DNA of 41,506 bases, taken from Clostridiales bacterium (GTDB lineage: Bacteria > Bacillota > Clostridia > Christensenellales > Aristaeellaceae). Position numbers and translations under genes: made by a program. The stretch spans positions 1 to 41,506 of the forward strand of contig JAAYLK010000036.1 of the NCBI GenBank assembly GCA_012521895.1, given 5' to 3'. The notes beneath the pieces were generated by a model. The model had not been told where the DNA came from. It worked only from the letters and a program-made list of their open reading frames with translations, and searched no databases. Each line of letters starts with the position of its first letter. Position 1 is the stretch's first letter. This document shows positions 34,670-41,506 of this stretch, one piece after another.

Positions 34670-36041
34670 AGGAATAATTCCTCTTTGATTTGTGACGCAA
34701 AGTAGTTTGAGAAGGCGTTTTAGCGCTAGTTAGAAGTCCTTCAGTGAGGTATTCCTTGATGAGGGGCATAATTTCATACTTGAGCCGTTTCTTCATCTCT
34801 TCTTCGCTGTCAGCAAGAAAATACCCTTGCCCCGGTTGCAGGTTCAGCTCTTCATCGCTAGCATACTGCTCAAATATACTGGCGATGGCATCATAATAAT
34901 TGTGCATAAATCTCGGTGATTGAATGGCTTTAGGCCACAGGGTGTACCAGGCAAAACGCCGGCGCAATGCAAAATCTACCACCGCCAAACTACGGTCAGC
35001 GGTGTTCATGGTGGCAATCACATATAAATTGCTAGGTGGTGCGTTTAATTCTAAATCGTTCCTCAACTTGATAACAACATCTGATGCATCCATTTGATAC
35101 TCAAACAAATAGAAAACTGGACCCAGTACATTGGATAGATTGGCGCGGTTGATTTCGTCTATAATCAGGATAACTTTCTGTTGGGGATTGTTGATTGCAT
35201 ATTTGATTGATTGAATCAATACACCATCCCTGGATTCGTACTTCAACTGATCTGAATCAAGGGTAGGACGGATGCCCCAAACGAAATCTGCATAGGATGT
35301 CTCAGCATGAAACTGGGTGAAGAAAGTTTTTGCCTTCATTCCGCTAGCGAGTAATTTTGTCATTCGGGTTTTCCCTGTGCCAGGAGGTCCTTGCAAGACA
35401 ACATACTTCCTGTGCTCTAGCAAGGTGGTGACTTCTTGGATGTCGTCTTTTTCATCCTTTTTCACCAAAGCGTCTTGTATTCCCTTTTGTACGGCATCTC
35501 GTAAGGCTTTATTGGTAGGCCATTCGCGAATTTGTGCATAAGTAGCAAGAAAGCCTTTTACTTTGTTTTGACCTTCAATTGTTGTTGGGTCAATGATCTC
35601 ACAAGCAGATATCACACTGCTGTAGCTTTTTACGAAATTCACAAAATTAGGTTCTTTGCTAACGAAGGCTTTGGGCAGGGGTGTTTCAATGTCTAAGAAA
35701 CTCGGTTTGTTGTATCCGTTTTCTGAAACAAGTTTTGCAAAGAGGCGACGAATCCCCGGTTGAGCAGCCAAATCATAATCCTCTTTAAACCCTAACGAGC
35801 CCACACACAGGCTAACCAGCCACTTTCCTCTTTCGTCGTCTGGGAAAACGACCAGAGAAAAATCATGGTATGAGCCTGATGGCGCTTCGTCAGGCTGAAT
35901 GAAGCCAAAGTAAGCGCCACCTTTTGTAAAAGCGTCATCTTTTACGTTCTCACGGTACACACAATTGACACCATTTGGCTTTGCACCAAATGATTCTGCC
36001 CAAGCTTTAAAGTCAGTTATAAATTCTTCTAACATCAACAT
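34629..36041 (-). CDS. mcrB: McrB-like AAA+ GTPase of McrBC restriction system
   Basis: The 470-residue protein has an unrecognised N-terminal domain (about 1-200, probably the DNA- or modification-reading part) and an AAA+ motor: Walker A GPPGTGKT at 218-225, Walker B IIDEINR at 293-299, and the McrB-specific MNTADRSL at 345-352 that gives GTP preference, followed by an RRRF arginine cluster at 360-363. It forms the ring that drives McrC. The start is ATG 36041, with ATG 36035 as an alternative. It lies 5 bases after the small XRE-type gene. Base composition is AT-rich relative to neighbours. Confidence 0.92.
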   Translation of the reverse strand: MLMLEEFITDFKAWAESFGAKPNGVNCVYRENVKDDAFTKGGAYFGFIQPDEAPSGSYHDFSLVVFPDDERGKWLVSLCVGSLGFKEDYDLAAQPGIRRLFAKLVSENGYNKPSFLDIETPLPKAFVSKEPNFVNFVKSYSSVISACEIIDPTTIEGQNKVKGFLATYAQIREWPTNKALRDAVQKGIQDALVKKDEKDDIQEVTTLLEHRKYVVLQGPPGTGKTRMTKLLASGMKAKTFFTQFHAETSYADFVWGIRPTLDSDQLKYESRDGVLIQSIKYAINNPQQKVILIIDEINRANLSNVLGPVFYLFEYQMDASDVVIKLRNDLELNAPPSNLYVIATMNTADRSLAVVDFALRRRFAWYTLWPKAIQSPRFMHNYYDAIASIFEQYASDEELNLQPGQGYFLADSEEEMKKRLKYEIMPLIKEYLTEGLLTSAKTPSQTTLRHKSKRNYSFEFGHLLYCSLSR

Positions 36042-36046
36042 ACCTG

Positions 36047-36289
36047 CTATCTGATTTCTTGCTCAATCCCATCAAAATGCTTCGACTCAAAAAAATCTGC
36101 CAGCGTAATGTCCAAACCATCACAAATCTTCTTGATGGTAATGATGCCTGGGTTCTTGCTCTTTTGATTGAGGATGCTATAAACGGTAGAAGGTGAGATG
36201 CCTGAGTTATCTGCCAATGCATTAATCGTCAAGCCATGTTGCTCACACAGCTCATGAATCCGATTTGCAACGGCACGCTTTGTCCCCAA
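36047..36289 (-). CDS. Small XRE-family helix-turn-helix protein
   Basis: The 80-residue protein is a single XRE/Cro-type DNA-binding domain (HELCEQHGLTINALADNSGI then SPSTVYSILNQKSKNP and LADFFESKHF). The best start is TTG 36289, as there is no ATG in frame and GGGG lies about seven bases before it. It is first in the island and only 5 bases before mcrB, so it is probably a regulator that keeps the restriction genes in check, like a controller protein. A repressor of the operon's promoter is the simplest reading; the operator was not identified. Confidence 0.82.
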   Translation of the reverse strand: MGTKRAVANRIHELCEQHGLTINALADNSGISPSTVYSILNQKSKNPGIITIKKICDGLDITLADFFESKHFDGIEQEIR

Positions 36290-36333
36290 ACTGGCACCCC
36301 ATTTACGATTTATCCCAAGTCAATATAGCAAAA

Positions 36334-36356
36334 CACACCCAAAAAGGTGTGGGATA
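36334..36356 (-). terminator. Hairpin terminator after the DUF454 gene
   Basis: On the minus strand, CACACC / GGTGTG with a TTTTTG loop is followed by TTTTGC. It would separate the DUF454 transcript from the mcrBC island downstream. Confidence 0.55.
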
Positions 36357-36417
36357 TATCGCGATTGATGCACTTGTCTGTCTTTGAATTGCCTTTATGT
36401 AAAGTATTCTAAGTGGA

Positions 36418-36789
36418 TTATTCCCCCACCGTCTTAACCCCCCACACAAAGCCCACCACATGCCCGACCCAGATCAAAGCCAGCAGCGCCTGGCCCCAGG
36501 GGATGCGGCGCATAAAGAAGATGCCAAGGCCCATCACCACCGTCACCGTCAAAATGACGCGGAGCTTGGCGGCGCGGGTCATGCCGCGGCCCTGCAGGAA
36601 GCTTTCCAGGTTGTCCTTGTACAGCTTGGTGTTGAGAAACCAGGTGTGCAGCTTCTCGCTGCCGCGGGAAAAGCCAAAGGCCGCCATCACCAAAAAGGGG
36701 AAGGCCGGCAGCAGCGGCACGATGGCGCCCACAAAACCCAAGGCCAGGCCCACAAAGCCCAGCACCAGATAAAACTTTTTCTTCATCAT
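36418..36789 (-). CDS. DUF454 (YbaN-like) membrane protein
   Basis: The 123-residue protein shows the DUF454 pattern: a first hydrophobic stretch LGFVGLALGFVGAIVPLLP, the conserved PAFPFLVMAAFGFSRGSEKLHTW, then two more membrane helices (about 75-115). Family members are small inner-membrane proteins of unknown role. Start is ATG 36789 or the ATG directly after it; the ribosome binding site is weak. It is divergent from the DUF1858 gene. Confidence 0.85.
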   Translation of the reverse strand: MMKKKFYLVLGFVGLALGFVGAIVPLLPAFPFLVMAAFGFSRGSEKLHTWFLNTKLYKDNLESFLQGRGMTRAAKLRVILTVTVVMGLGIFFMRRIPWGQALLALIWVGHVVGFVWGVKTVGE

Positions 36790-36966
36790 TCAAAATCCAT
36801 GGAACAGGTCAATTCTCCTTCATCGGGCAAAGAAGCCGCGCATGTTCATTGTACCCAACCGACATTTTCCGCGCAACGAACAGCCTTGTGCGGCCATTCC
36901 GGGCACACCAGCACGCGCGCCTTGCCGGGTATCATCCATGGGCAAGGAAAACCACCGGAGGAAGAG

Positions 36967-37200
36967 ATGAGCGGCAAGCCCCTGGACCTGTCCCTGTCCG
37001 TGCACGCCCTGTGCATAACCTACCCGGAGCTGGCACAGGCGCTGGCGGACATTGGCTTTGTGGACATCGTAAAGCCCGGCATGCTGCAGAGCGTGGGCCG
37101 CTTCATGACCCTGCCCATGGGCGCCAGGATGCGCAAAATCCCCCTGGACACCATCAAGGAGAAGCTGGCGGAACAGGGCTTCACCGTCGTTTCCGAGTAG
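36967..37200 (+). CDS. DUF1858 domain protein
   Basis: The 77-residue protein is a stand-alone DUF1858 domain: DLSLSVHALCITYPELAQAL, then GFVDIVKPGMLQSVGRFMTLPMGARM and IKEKLAEQGFTV. This domain often sits at the N-terminus of DUF438/PAS redox sensors; here it is alone. GGAGGAAG five bases upstream decides ATG 36967 over a long GC-driven open frame that begins at 36460. Function unknown. The gene is convergent with the xylanase operon across a bidirectional hairpin. Confidence 0.82.
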   Translation: MSGKPLDLSLSVHALCITYPELAQALADIGFVDIVKPGMLQSVGRFMTLPMGARMRKIPLDTIKEKLAEQGFTVVSE

Positions 37201-37290
37201 GTTTTCCGCCGTCAACCATCAAAAGCCAAACGATAAAAAGGCGCAATGGACCATCCAGGCAAAACGCTGATGCCTTCAGCCAATATCAAC

Positions 37291-37338
37291 AAAAAACAGC
37301 GCCGGTCAGCCTTTCCCCACAACCGGCGCTGTTATTTT
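37291..37338. terminator. Bidirectional terminator between DUF1858 and GH10 genes
   Basis: A 12-bp stem (AACAGCGCCGGT / ACCGGCGCTGTT, 37295-37306 and 37322-37333) with a 15-base loop has A6 on the left and ATTTT on the right. It serves the convergent genes on both sides. Confidence 0.85.
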
Positions 37339-37355
37339 CAATCATCCAGCCATCA

Positions 37356-38579
37356 TCAAACCGTCAGGCGGACGTCCGTATCTCCCTTGCCCAGCGCAAA
37401 GGTCACGGCCTTCCCATCCACCACCAATTCATACTCCCCGCGCGTGGCGAAAAGCGCCGCCCGGCCCTGCTCATCCGTGCGCAGGCGGCCCTTGCTCATC
37501 CATTCTTCGGTAATCAGTTCCTTCAGTCGCCCATAGGCGGGCTTTACGGAATTGTCATGCCGCAGCAGGCCCGAGGGCGCCTTCAGCCACATGCCGTCCA
37601 CCGCGTCCCACACCGTGATGGCTTCCACCAGCGGATGGGCATACAGCTCGGTGTACATCTCTTCCACCTCGCGCTTTTGCCGCTCCTCGCCCTCCTGTGT
37701 GCTGGGCCATTCATCCACCTGCCAGTCGTTCAGGTCCACGATGTGCTTTGGCATCAAATCGCCCGAAATCAGGGTGTTCTCGGTGAAGTGCAGGGGAAGG
37801 CCAAAGCGTGAGAACCGCTCCAGCACACGCTGCACCTTTTCCAGGCCCCAGTAGCCCTGGTGCTGGTGGGATTGCAGGCCGATGACATCGATCCCAATGC
37901 CCGCGTCCAGGCAGTCGGCGATTAAACGCTCATACTTCTCGGACATATCAAAGTCGTTCAGAATCAGGGTGGCCTTGGGGTTGGCCGCCCGCGCCTGCTC
38001 AAACACCGCCTTCACCATGCCCACCCGGCCCAGGTCCTTAGCAATCCGGGTGACGGCGTTGTCATACTTGTCAAACTCCGGCATGATGACCACCTCGTTG
38101 ATTACGTCCCAGGTGTCAATCAGGCCCTTGAAGTCGCTCACCTCACGGGCAATCCGCGCCAGCTGCTTTTCCAGAATGGTCTTGTTGTCATACCGCAGCA
38201 GCCAGGGCGCGCACACCGTGTGCCAGCACAGGGGATGGCCCTTGGTCTTCACGCCGCGGGCTTTCAGCCACTGGGCGCCCTTGAGGGTGGCTTCGGAGAT
38301 GGGTTCGCCTTCATGGGGCTCAAAGCGCCCCCAGTAAAAGGGCAGGGTGCCGTAGTTGAACACCGCCATCATCTTGGAAAGCCTGTCCATCAGCTCATAC
38401 TTGCGCTCCAGCAGCGTGTCCTCCGACGCCACTTCCACCGCGTCAAAGGCGCCAAAGCCAAACAGGAACTCGTGTTTGGTCTGCTGGTAGGACAGGTTTT
38501 TGTTTTGTAGGGGCCTGCCCTCCCTGTCTACCAGGGTCAGCAGGGCCTTTTGCTTGCGGTGATCAAATCGGGTGTTCAT
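37356..38579 (-). CDS. Cytoplasmic GH10 endo-1,4-beta-xylanase
   Basis: The 407-residue protein is a GH10 TIM-barrel enzyme that cuts beta-1,4-xylan oligomers. The acid/base is E162 (WDVINEV) and the nucleophile E267 (LHFTENTL); GHPLCWH, GLQSHQH and VWDAVDGMW are further GH10 motifs. It has no signal peptide, so it acts inside the cell on imported oligosaccharides. About 45 residues after the barrel (from KGRLRTDEQGRAALFAT) form a small beta domain. AAGGAG sets the ATG. It is last in the transporter operon, 34 bases after the second permease. Confidence 0.92.
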   Translation of the reverse strand: MNTRFDHRKQKALLTLVDREGRPLQNKNLSYQQTKHEFLFGFGAFDAVEVASEDTLLERKYELMDRLSKMMAVFNYGTLPFYWGRFEPHEGEPISEATLKGAQWLKARGVKTKGHPLCWHTVCAPWLLRYDNKTILEKQLARIAREVSDFKGLIDTWDVINEVVIMPEFDKYDNAVTRIAKDLGRVGMVKAVFEQARAANPKATLILNDFDMSEKYERLIADCLDAGIGIDVIGLQSHQHQGYWGLEKVQRVLERFSRFGLPLHFTENTLISGDLMPKHIVDLNDWQVDEWPSTQEGEERQKREVEEMYTELYAHPLVEAITVWDAVDGMWLKAPSGLLRHDNSVKPAYGRLKELITEEWMSKGRLRTDEQGRAALFATRGEYELVVDGKAVTFALGKGDTDVRLTV

Positions 38580-38613
38580 GGCGTCTCCTTATTTGTTATT
38601 CAGGTATAAAAAA

Positions 38614-39540
38614 TCAACCTTTGACCGAGCCGATGCTGAGCCCGGTGACGAAGTATTTTTGCAGGAAGGGGTACACCACCATGATGGGCAGGGCCGAAAT
38701 CACCGTGATGGCCGCGCGGATGGTGATGGGCGTGGTGGTGTTGCGCGCGGACAGGGCAGAGGTGGAGCTCAGCGCCGCGTTGGAGCTGGCCTGGGTGGTG
38801 GCCAGCTTCATTTTGAGCAGGTATTGCAGGGTGTGCAGCTTGGGCTTGCCGGCATTGTACAGGTGGGTGTCAAACCAGCTGTTCCAGGAGCCAACCGCCA
38901 CAAACAGCGCCACTGTTGCCAAAACCGGCAGGCAAAGCGGCGCGATAATCTGCCAGAACACGCGGAACTCGCCCGCGCCGTCAATGCGCGCGGACTCCAC
39001 CAGGGCGTCAGGCAGGCCAATGATGTAGGTGCGGATCACAATCATGTTAAAGCAGCTGATCATGGTGGGGATGACATACACCCAAAAGCTCTTGCCCAGG
39101 TTGAGGGTGCGGGAAATCAGCAGATAATTGGGGATGAGGCCGGCATTCACATACATGGTCAGCACAAACACAAACGTGATGAACTTGCGCAGCACATATT
39201 CCGTGCGCGAGAGGGTGTAGGCCAGCATGCTGGTCAGCACCAGGTTTAAAATGGTGGACACCACCGTGCGGGCGACAGAAACCAGGAAGGCTGAGAAGAC
39301 ATATTCATCCGCCAGCACGCCTTTGTAGCTTTCCAGGGAGAAGGTGCGCGGCCAGATGTGGATGCCCCCGCGGATGGCGTCTGTGCCATCATTAAAGGAG
39401 ATGGCCACGGTGTTGAGCACAGGGTACAGCGTCAGCACCATCAGCGCCAGCAGCACCAGGGTGATGGCCAGATGAAAAGCAAAATCCTTGGCCTTTGAGC
39501 CCCGCCCCACGGCGCCCTTTTGAATCAGTTTTCTTTGCAT
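38614..39540 (-). CDS. ABC sugar permease, LplC/YtcP type
   Basis: The 308-residue protein has six membrane helices and the binding-protein-dependent permease EAA loop (ESARIDGAGEFRVFWQIIAP), with the ending SIGSVKG typical of the LplC branch. With the LplB-type permease and the LplA-type binding protein it forms an importer for complex oligosaccharides. AAAGGAGG overlaps the stop codon of the preceding permease gene and fixes ATG 39540 over the longer frame. No ATPase gene is present; such systems often use a shared MsmX-like ATPase encoded elsewhere. Confidence 0.92.
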   Translation of the reverse strand: MQRKLIQKGAVGRGSKAKDFAFHLAITLVLLALMVLTLYPVLNTVAISFNDGTDAIRGGIHIWPRTFSLESYKGVLADEYVFSAFLVSVARTVVSTILNLVLTSMLAYTLSRTEYVLRKFITFVFVLTMYVNAGLIPNYLLISRTLNLGKSFWVYVIPTMISCFNMIVIRTYIIGLPDALVESARIDGAGEFRVFWQIIAPLCLPVLATVALFVAVGSWNSWFDTHLYNAGKPKLHTLQYLLKMKLATTQASSNAALSSTSALSARNTTTPITIRAAITVISALPIMVVYPFLQKYFVTGLSIGSVKG

Positions 39541-39553
39541 TCTTGCGCCTCCT

Positions 39554-40507
39554 TTACAGCAGGGTGGGTTCGTCCAGCTTGCGGGCGATGGTGTTGGCAC
39601 TCAGCAACAGCACGATGGCAACCACGCTTTTGAAGATGCCTGCTGCCGTGGCCCTGCCATACTGGCTCATGCTGATGCCGTACTTGAGCACGAAGATGTC
39701 AATGGTCTGTGACCAGTCAATCAGCAGGTTCTGGCCCATCAGGTAGGGAATGTCGAAATTGCCTTCGGACTGGCCGCCAATCAGCATGCCAATGTTCATC
39801 ACCAGCAAAATCACAAAGGTGGATTTGATGCCCGGCAGGGTGATGTGCAAAATCTTGCGCAGCCGCCCCGCGCCGTCCATCTCCGCTGCTTCATACAGGG
39901 CCGGGTCAATGGCAGACATGGCCGACAGATAGATGATGGAGTTCCAGCCGGTCTCCTTCCATACGTGGATGATGCCCACCAGCCACCAGAAATACTTGCC
40001 ATCCCCCAGCCAGAACACGGGGGATTGTATGACGCCCAGGCTCATGAGCAATTGGTTCACCGCGCCGTCAGTGGCAAACATGGACTGCGCCAGGCCCACC
40101 ACAATGACCCAGGACAGGAAGTGGGGCAGGTAGGTCACCGTCTGCACAGTGCGCTTGAAACGCCGCTGCTTGACCTCGTTGAGCATCACTGCCAGCACGA
40201 TGGCGGACACCGTGTTGAACACCAGGGTGATGACACTCATGGCGAAGGTGTTGCGGATAGCCAGGAAAAACTCCTGCCTGGAAAACAGCCACTTGAAGTT
40301 GTCCAGCCCCACCCAGAGGTTATCAAACATAGGTTTGGATGGCTTGTAGTTCATAAAGGCGGTGATCCAGCCCCACAGCGGGGCATAGTGAAAGAGCAGG
40401 ATGTAGAGCAGCATGGGCACACTCATCAGCACCAATTGCCTCTGCTGGATCAGGGTGTGCCAGAAGGAGGCCTTGTTGTGTGGCAGGCTCGCGCGATTTT
40501 TTTGCAT
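39554..40507 (-). CDS. ABC sugar permease, LplB/YteP type
   Basis: The 317-residue protein has a basic N-terminus and six membrane helices, with LYILLFHYAPLWGWITAF, YLPHFLSWVIV and the EAA loop EAAEMDGAGRLRKILHITLP typical of LplB/YteP. It pairs with the LplC-type permease 13 bases downstream. The ribosome binding site before ATG 40507 is weak (AGTAGG). A terminator-like hairpin lies between it and the binding-protein gene upstream. Confidence 0.92.
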   Translation of the reverse strand: MQKNRASLPHNKASFWHTLIQQRQLVLMSVPMLLYILLFHYAPLWGWITAFMNYKPSKPMFDNLWVGLDNFKWLFSRQEFFLAIRNTFAMSVITLVFNTVSAIVLAVMLNEVKQRRFKRTVQTVTYLPHFLSWVIVVGLAQSMFATDGAVNQLLMSLGVIQSPVFWLGDGKYFWWLVGIIHVWKETGWNSIIYLSAMSAIDPALYEAAEMDGAGRLRKILHITLPGIKSTFVILLVMNIGMLIGGQSEGNFDIPYLMGQNLLIDWSQTIDIFVLKYGISMSQYGRATAAGIFKSVVAIVLLLSANTIARKLDEPTLL

Positions 40508-40548
40508 GGCAACCTACTTTCAGTCAGGGAAGAGGGCTTGTTTGATAG

Positions 40549-40584
40549 AAAAAGCCCCAACCACGGGCGTTCCGCGGCTGGGGC
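40549..40584 (-). terminator. Attenuating terminator between binding-protein and permease genes
   Basis: On the minus strand, GCCCCAGCCGCG / CGTGGTTGGGGC forms a 12-bp stem with two G-U pairs and a 7-base loop, followed by TTTTTC. It starts 12 bases after the solute-binding protein stop and sits inside the operon. Confidence 0.8.
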
Positions 40585-40596
40585 GGGCGGGTGGTG

Positions 40597-41506
40597 TTAT
40601 GACAGTTTCGCGTTGAGCTCTAGGATGATTTTTTGCATGAAGGCTTCAAATTCCGCGACGCCGGCATTGTCCAGCTCCACCACGAAGGCGTCCCACACCG
40701 CGTCAAAGGTGCCGGGGGCTGCCATGATGGCCTGGGGCAGGTCACGGGCCTGGATGTCAATCATCCGGGTGTTGATGTCGTTCATGTCCGGGTAGGGGTT
40801 GAGGTCGATCTGCCAGGCCGCATAATAGGGCTGGTTGGGCGGGGCGGGGTTGAAGAATTCCGCCGGCGTCCTCATGTTGTACTTGGTGAGGAATTCCTTG
40901 TCATAATCGCTCATCATGTCAAAGTACAGTTCGGGCTGCAAGGCAGAGTCCCAGCTGTTGCCGTTGTCCATGGTGCCCTCTTTCTTGGGGGCATTGTAGA
41001 AGAGCTGCTTGGCCTTGTTGGCGTTTTGCCAGGTGGGGTTGTCGTTGTTGGCCTTTTGCTCATCTGTCCGCAGGTAGCGGCCATTTTCAACGTAGTAGTC
41101 CTCACCCTCAACGCCCCAATGGAAGAGGGTCTGCCATTCGTCATCCAGCATGCGCTCAAACATCATCACCAGGCGCTCGGGATATTCGCAGTTGATGGAG
41201 ATGCCAAAGCCGCGGTTGATGTTGATGACCGGCTGGTCCAAGTAGTGCTCGGTGATGGACTCGTCATACACCAGCGGCAGGCCGATGTAGGTGGAGTCGT
41301 ACATCTTCTGGGCCACCAGGGAGTCAGTGGCGTTCTGGAAGTTCCAGTATTGGTCGAACATGCCCAGCACGCGCCCGGTGGACAGCTTGGCCAGGTATTG
41401 GTCAAAGTTCTGTACCAGGGTGTCCTGGTCAATCAGGCCTTTGTGGAAAACCTCGTTCAGCTTTTGGTAATAGGGCTTGGCATAGGGCTTGTTGTGGAAG
41501 ACGTCC
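40597..41506 (-). CDS. Extracellular oligosaccharide-binding protein, LplA type (partial)
   Basis: Only the C-terminal 302 residues are in the window; the 5' end lies beyond the right edge. The visible part has the LplA-type solute-binding pattern (LIDQDTLVQNFDQYLAKLS, VLGMFDQYWNF, NPAPPNQPYYAAWQ and a C-terminal FMQKIILELNAKL helix). The missing N-terminus is expected to carry a lipoprotein signal. It is the upstream gene of the operon with the two permeases and GH10 xylanase, so it most likely binds xylo-oligosaccharides outside the cell. Confidence 0.85.
   Translation of the reverse strand, partial: DVFHNKPYAKPYYQKLNEVFHKGLIDQDTLVQNFDQYLAKLSTGRVLGMFDQYWNFQNATDSLVAQKMYDSTYIGLPLVYDESITEHYLDQPVININRGFGISINCEYPERLVMMFERMLDDEWQTLFHWGVEGEDYYVENGRYLRTDEQKANNDNPTWQNANKAKQLFYNAPKKEGTMDNGNSWDSALQPELYFDMMSDYDKEFLTKYNMRTPAEFFNPAPPNQPYYAAWQIDLNPYPDMNDINTRMIDIQARDLPQAIMAAPGTFDAVWDAFVVELDNAGVAEFEAFMQKIILELNAKLS

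Noticed and set aside
33202-36417. Integrase, transposase or flanking direct repeats for the AT-rich island
   Set aside because: None is visible; the junctions show only a hairpin on the left and a terminator near the right, with no matching repeats.
36460-36966. Plus-strand frame extending the DUF1858 gene upstream to 36460
   Set aside because: It is the antisense of the DUF454 gene; a good ribosome binding site and the conserved domain both begin at ATG 36967.

Overview
The window looks like a chromosomal segment of a GC-rich Bacillota, most likely an uncultured Clostridia-type gut or rumen anaerobe. The reasons are strong GGAGG-type ribosome binding sites, low-GC-Gram-positive sigma-A promoters (several with an extended -10), lysine synthesis through LL-diaminopimelate aminotransferase, an LplABC-type oligosaccharide transporter, a MerR/TipAS regulator and a MarR-controlled heterodimeric ABC exporter. 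The taxonomic call is an inference; no rRNA or tRNA gene was seen.

Layout. 1-2.6 kb: a GyrI-like ligand-binding protein (-) and a secreted von Willebrand A protein with a peptidoglycan-binding domain (+). 2.7-8.7 kb: transketolase, then the sbcD-sbcC nuclease operon. 8.7-10 kb: a 420-base spacer and a proline/alanine-rich secreted protein whose signal peptide is broken by an in-frame TAA at codon 3. 10-15.3 kb (-): argS-dapF, then dapL-purA. 15.4-16.7 kb (+): lysA, so three lysine/DAP genes lie close together. 16.7-19.7 kb: a UBA-like/DUF4342 membrane protein, a sugar isomerase/epimerase-like TIM barrel and enolase. 19.7-24.6 kb: a spacer with an inverted-repeat-bounded stretch, a GH38 alpha-mannosidase, a Gfo/Idh/MocA oxidoreductase and a TM2-domain protein. 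24.7-26.5 kb: a MerR/TipAS regulator (-) divergent from a D-2-hydroxyacid dehydrogenase (+). 26.5-28.8 kb (-): a second Gfo/Idh/MocA oxidoreductase followed by a URO-D-fold protein. 28.8-33.2 kb (+): marR and two ABC exporter half-transporters with ATGA overlaps.

33.2-36.4 kb (-) is a visibly AT-rich island: a small XRE-type regulator, McrB and McrC (type IV restriction), all on one strand and tightly packed. It has the look of a horizontally acquired defence module set between core-like genes. 36.4-37.2 kb: a DUF454 membrane protein (-) and a DUF1858 protein (+). 37.3-41.5 kb (-): a carbohydrate operon running in from the right edge: partial solute-binding protein, hairpin terminator, two permeases, and a cytoplasmic GH10 xylanase. 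This reads as uptake of a xylo-oligosaccharide followed by cleavage inside the cell.

The best second-look items are the early nonsense codon in the 9.1-kb secreted protein, the matched set of degenerate ATPase motifs in the ABC exporter (including Cys for the signature Gly), the two tandem 12-bp palindromes between the marR promoter and start codon, the 19-bp-spacer MerR promoter, the XRE-McrBC island, the URO-D-fold/oxidoreductase pair without heme context, and the inverted-repeat element at 19.8-19.9 kb. I did not find a clearly new multi-gene system; the McrBC island is a known family with an added small regulator.
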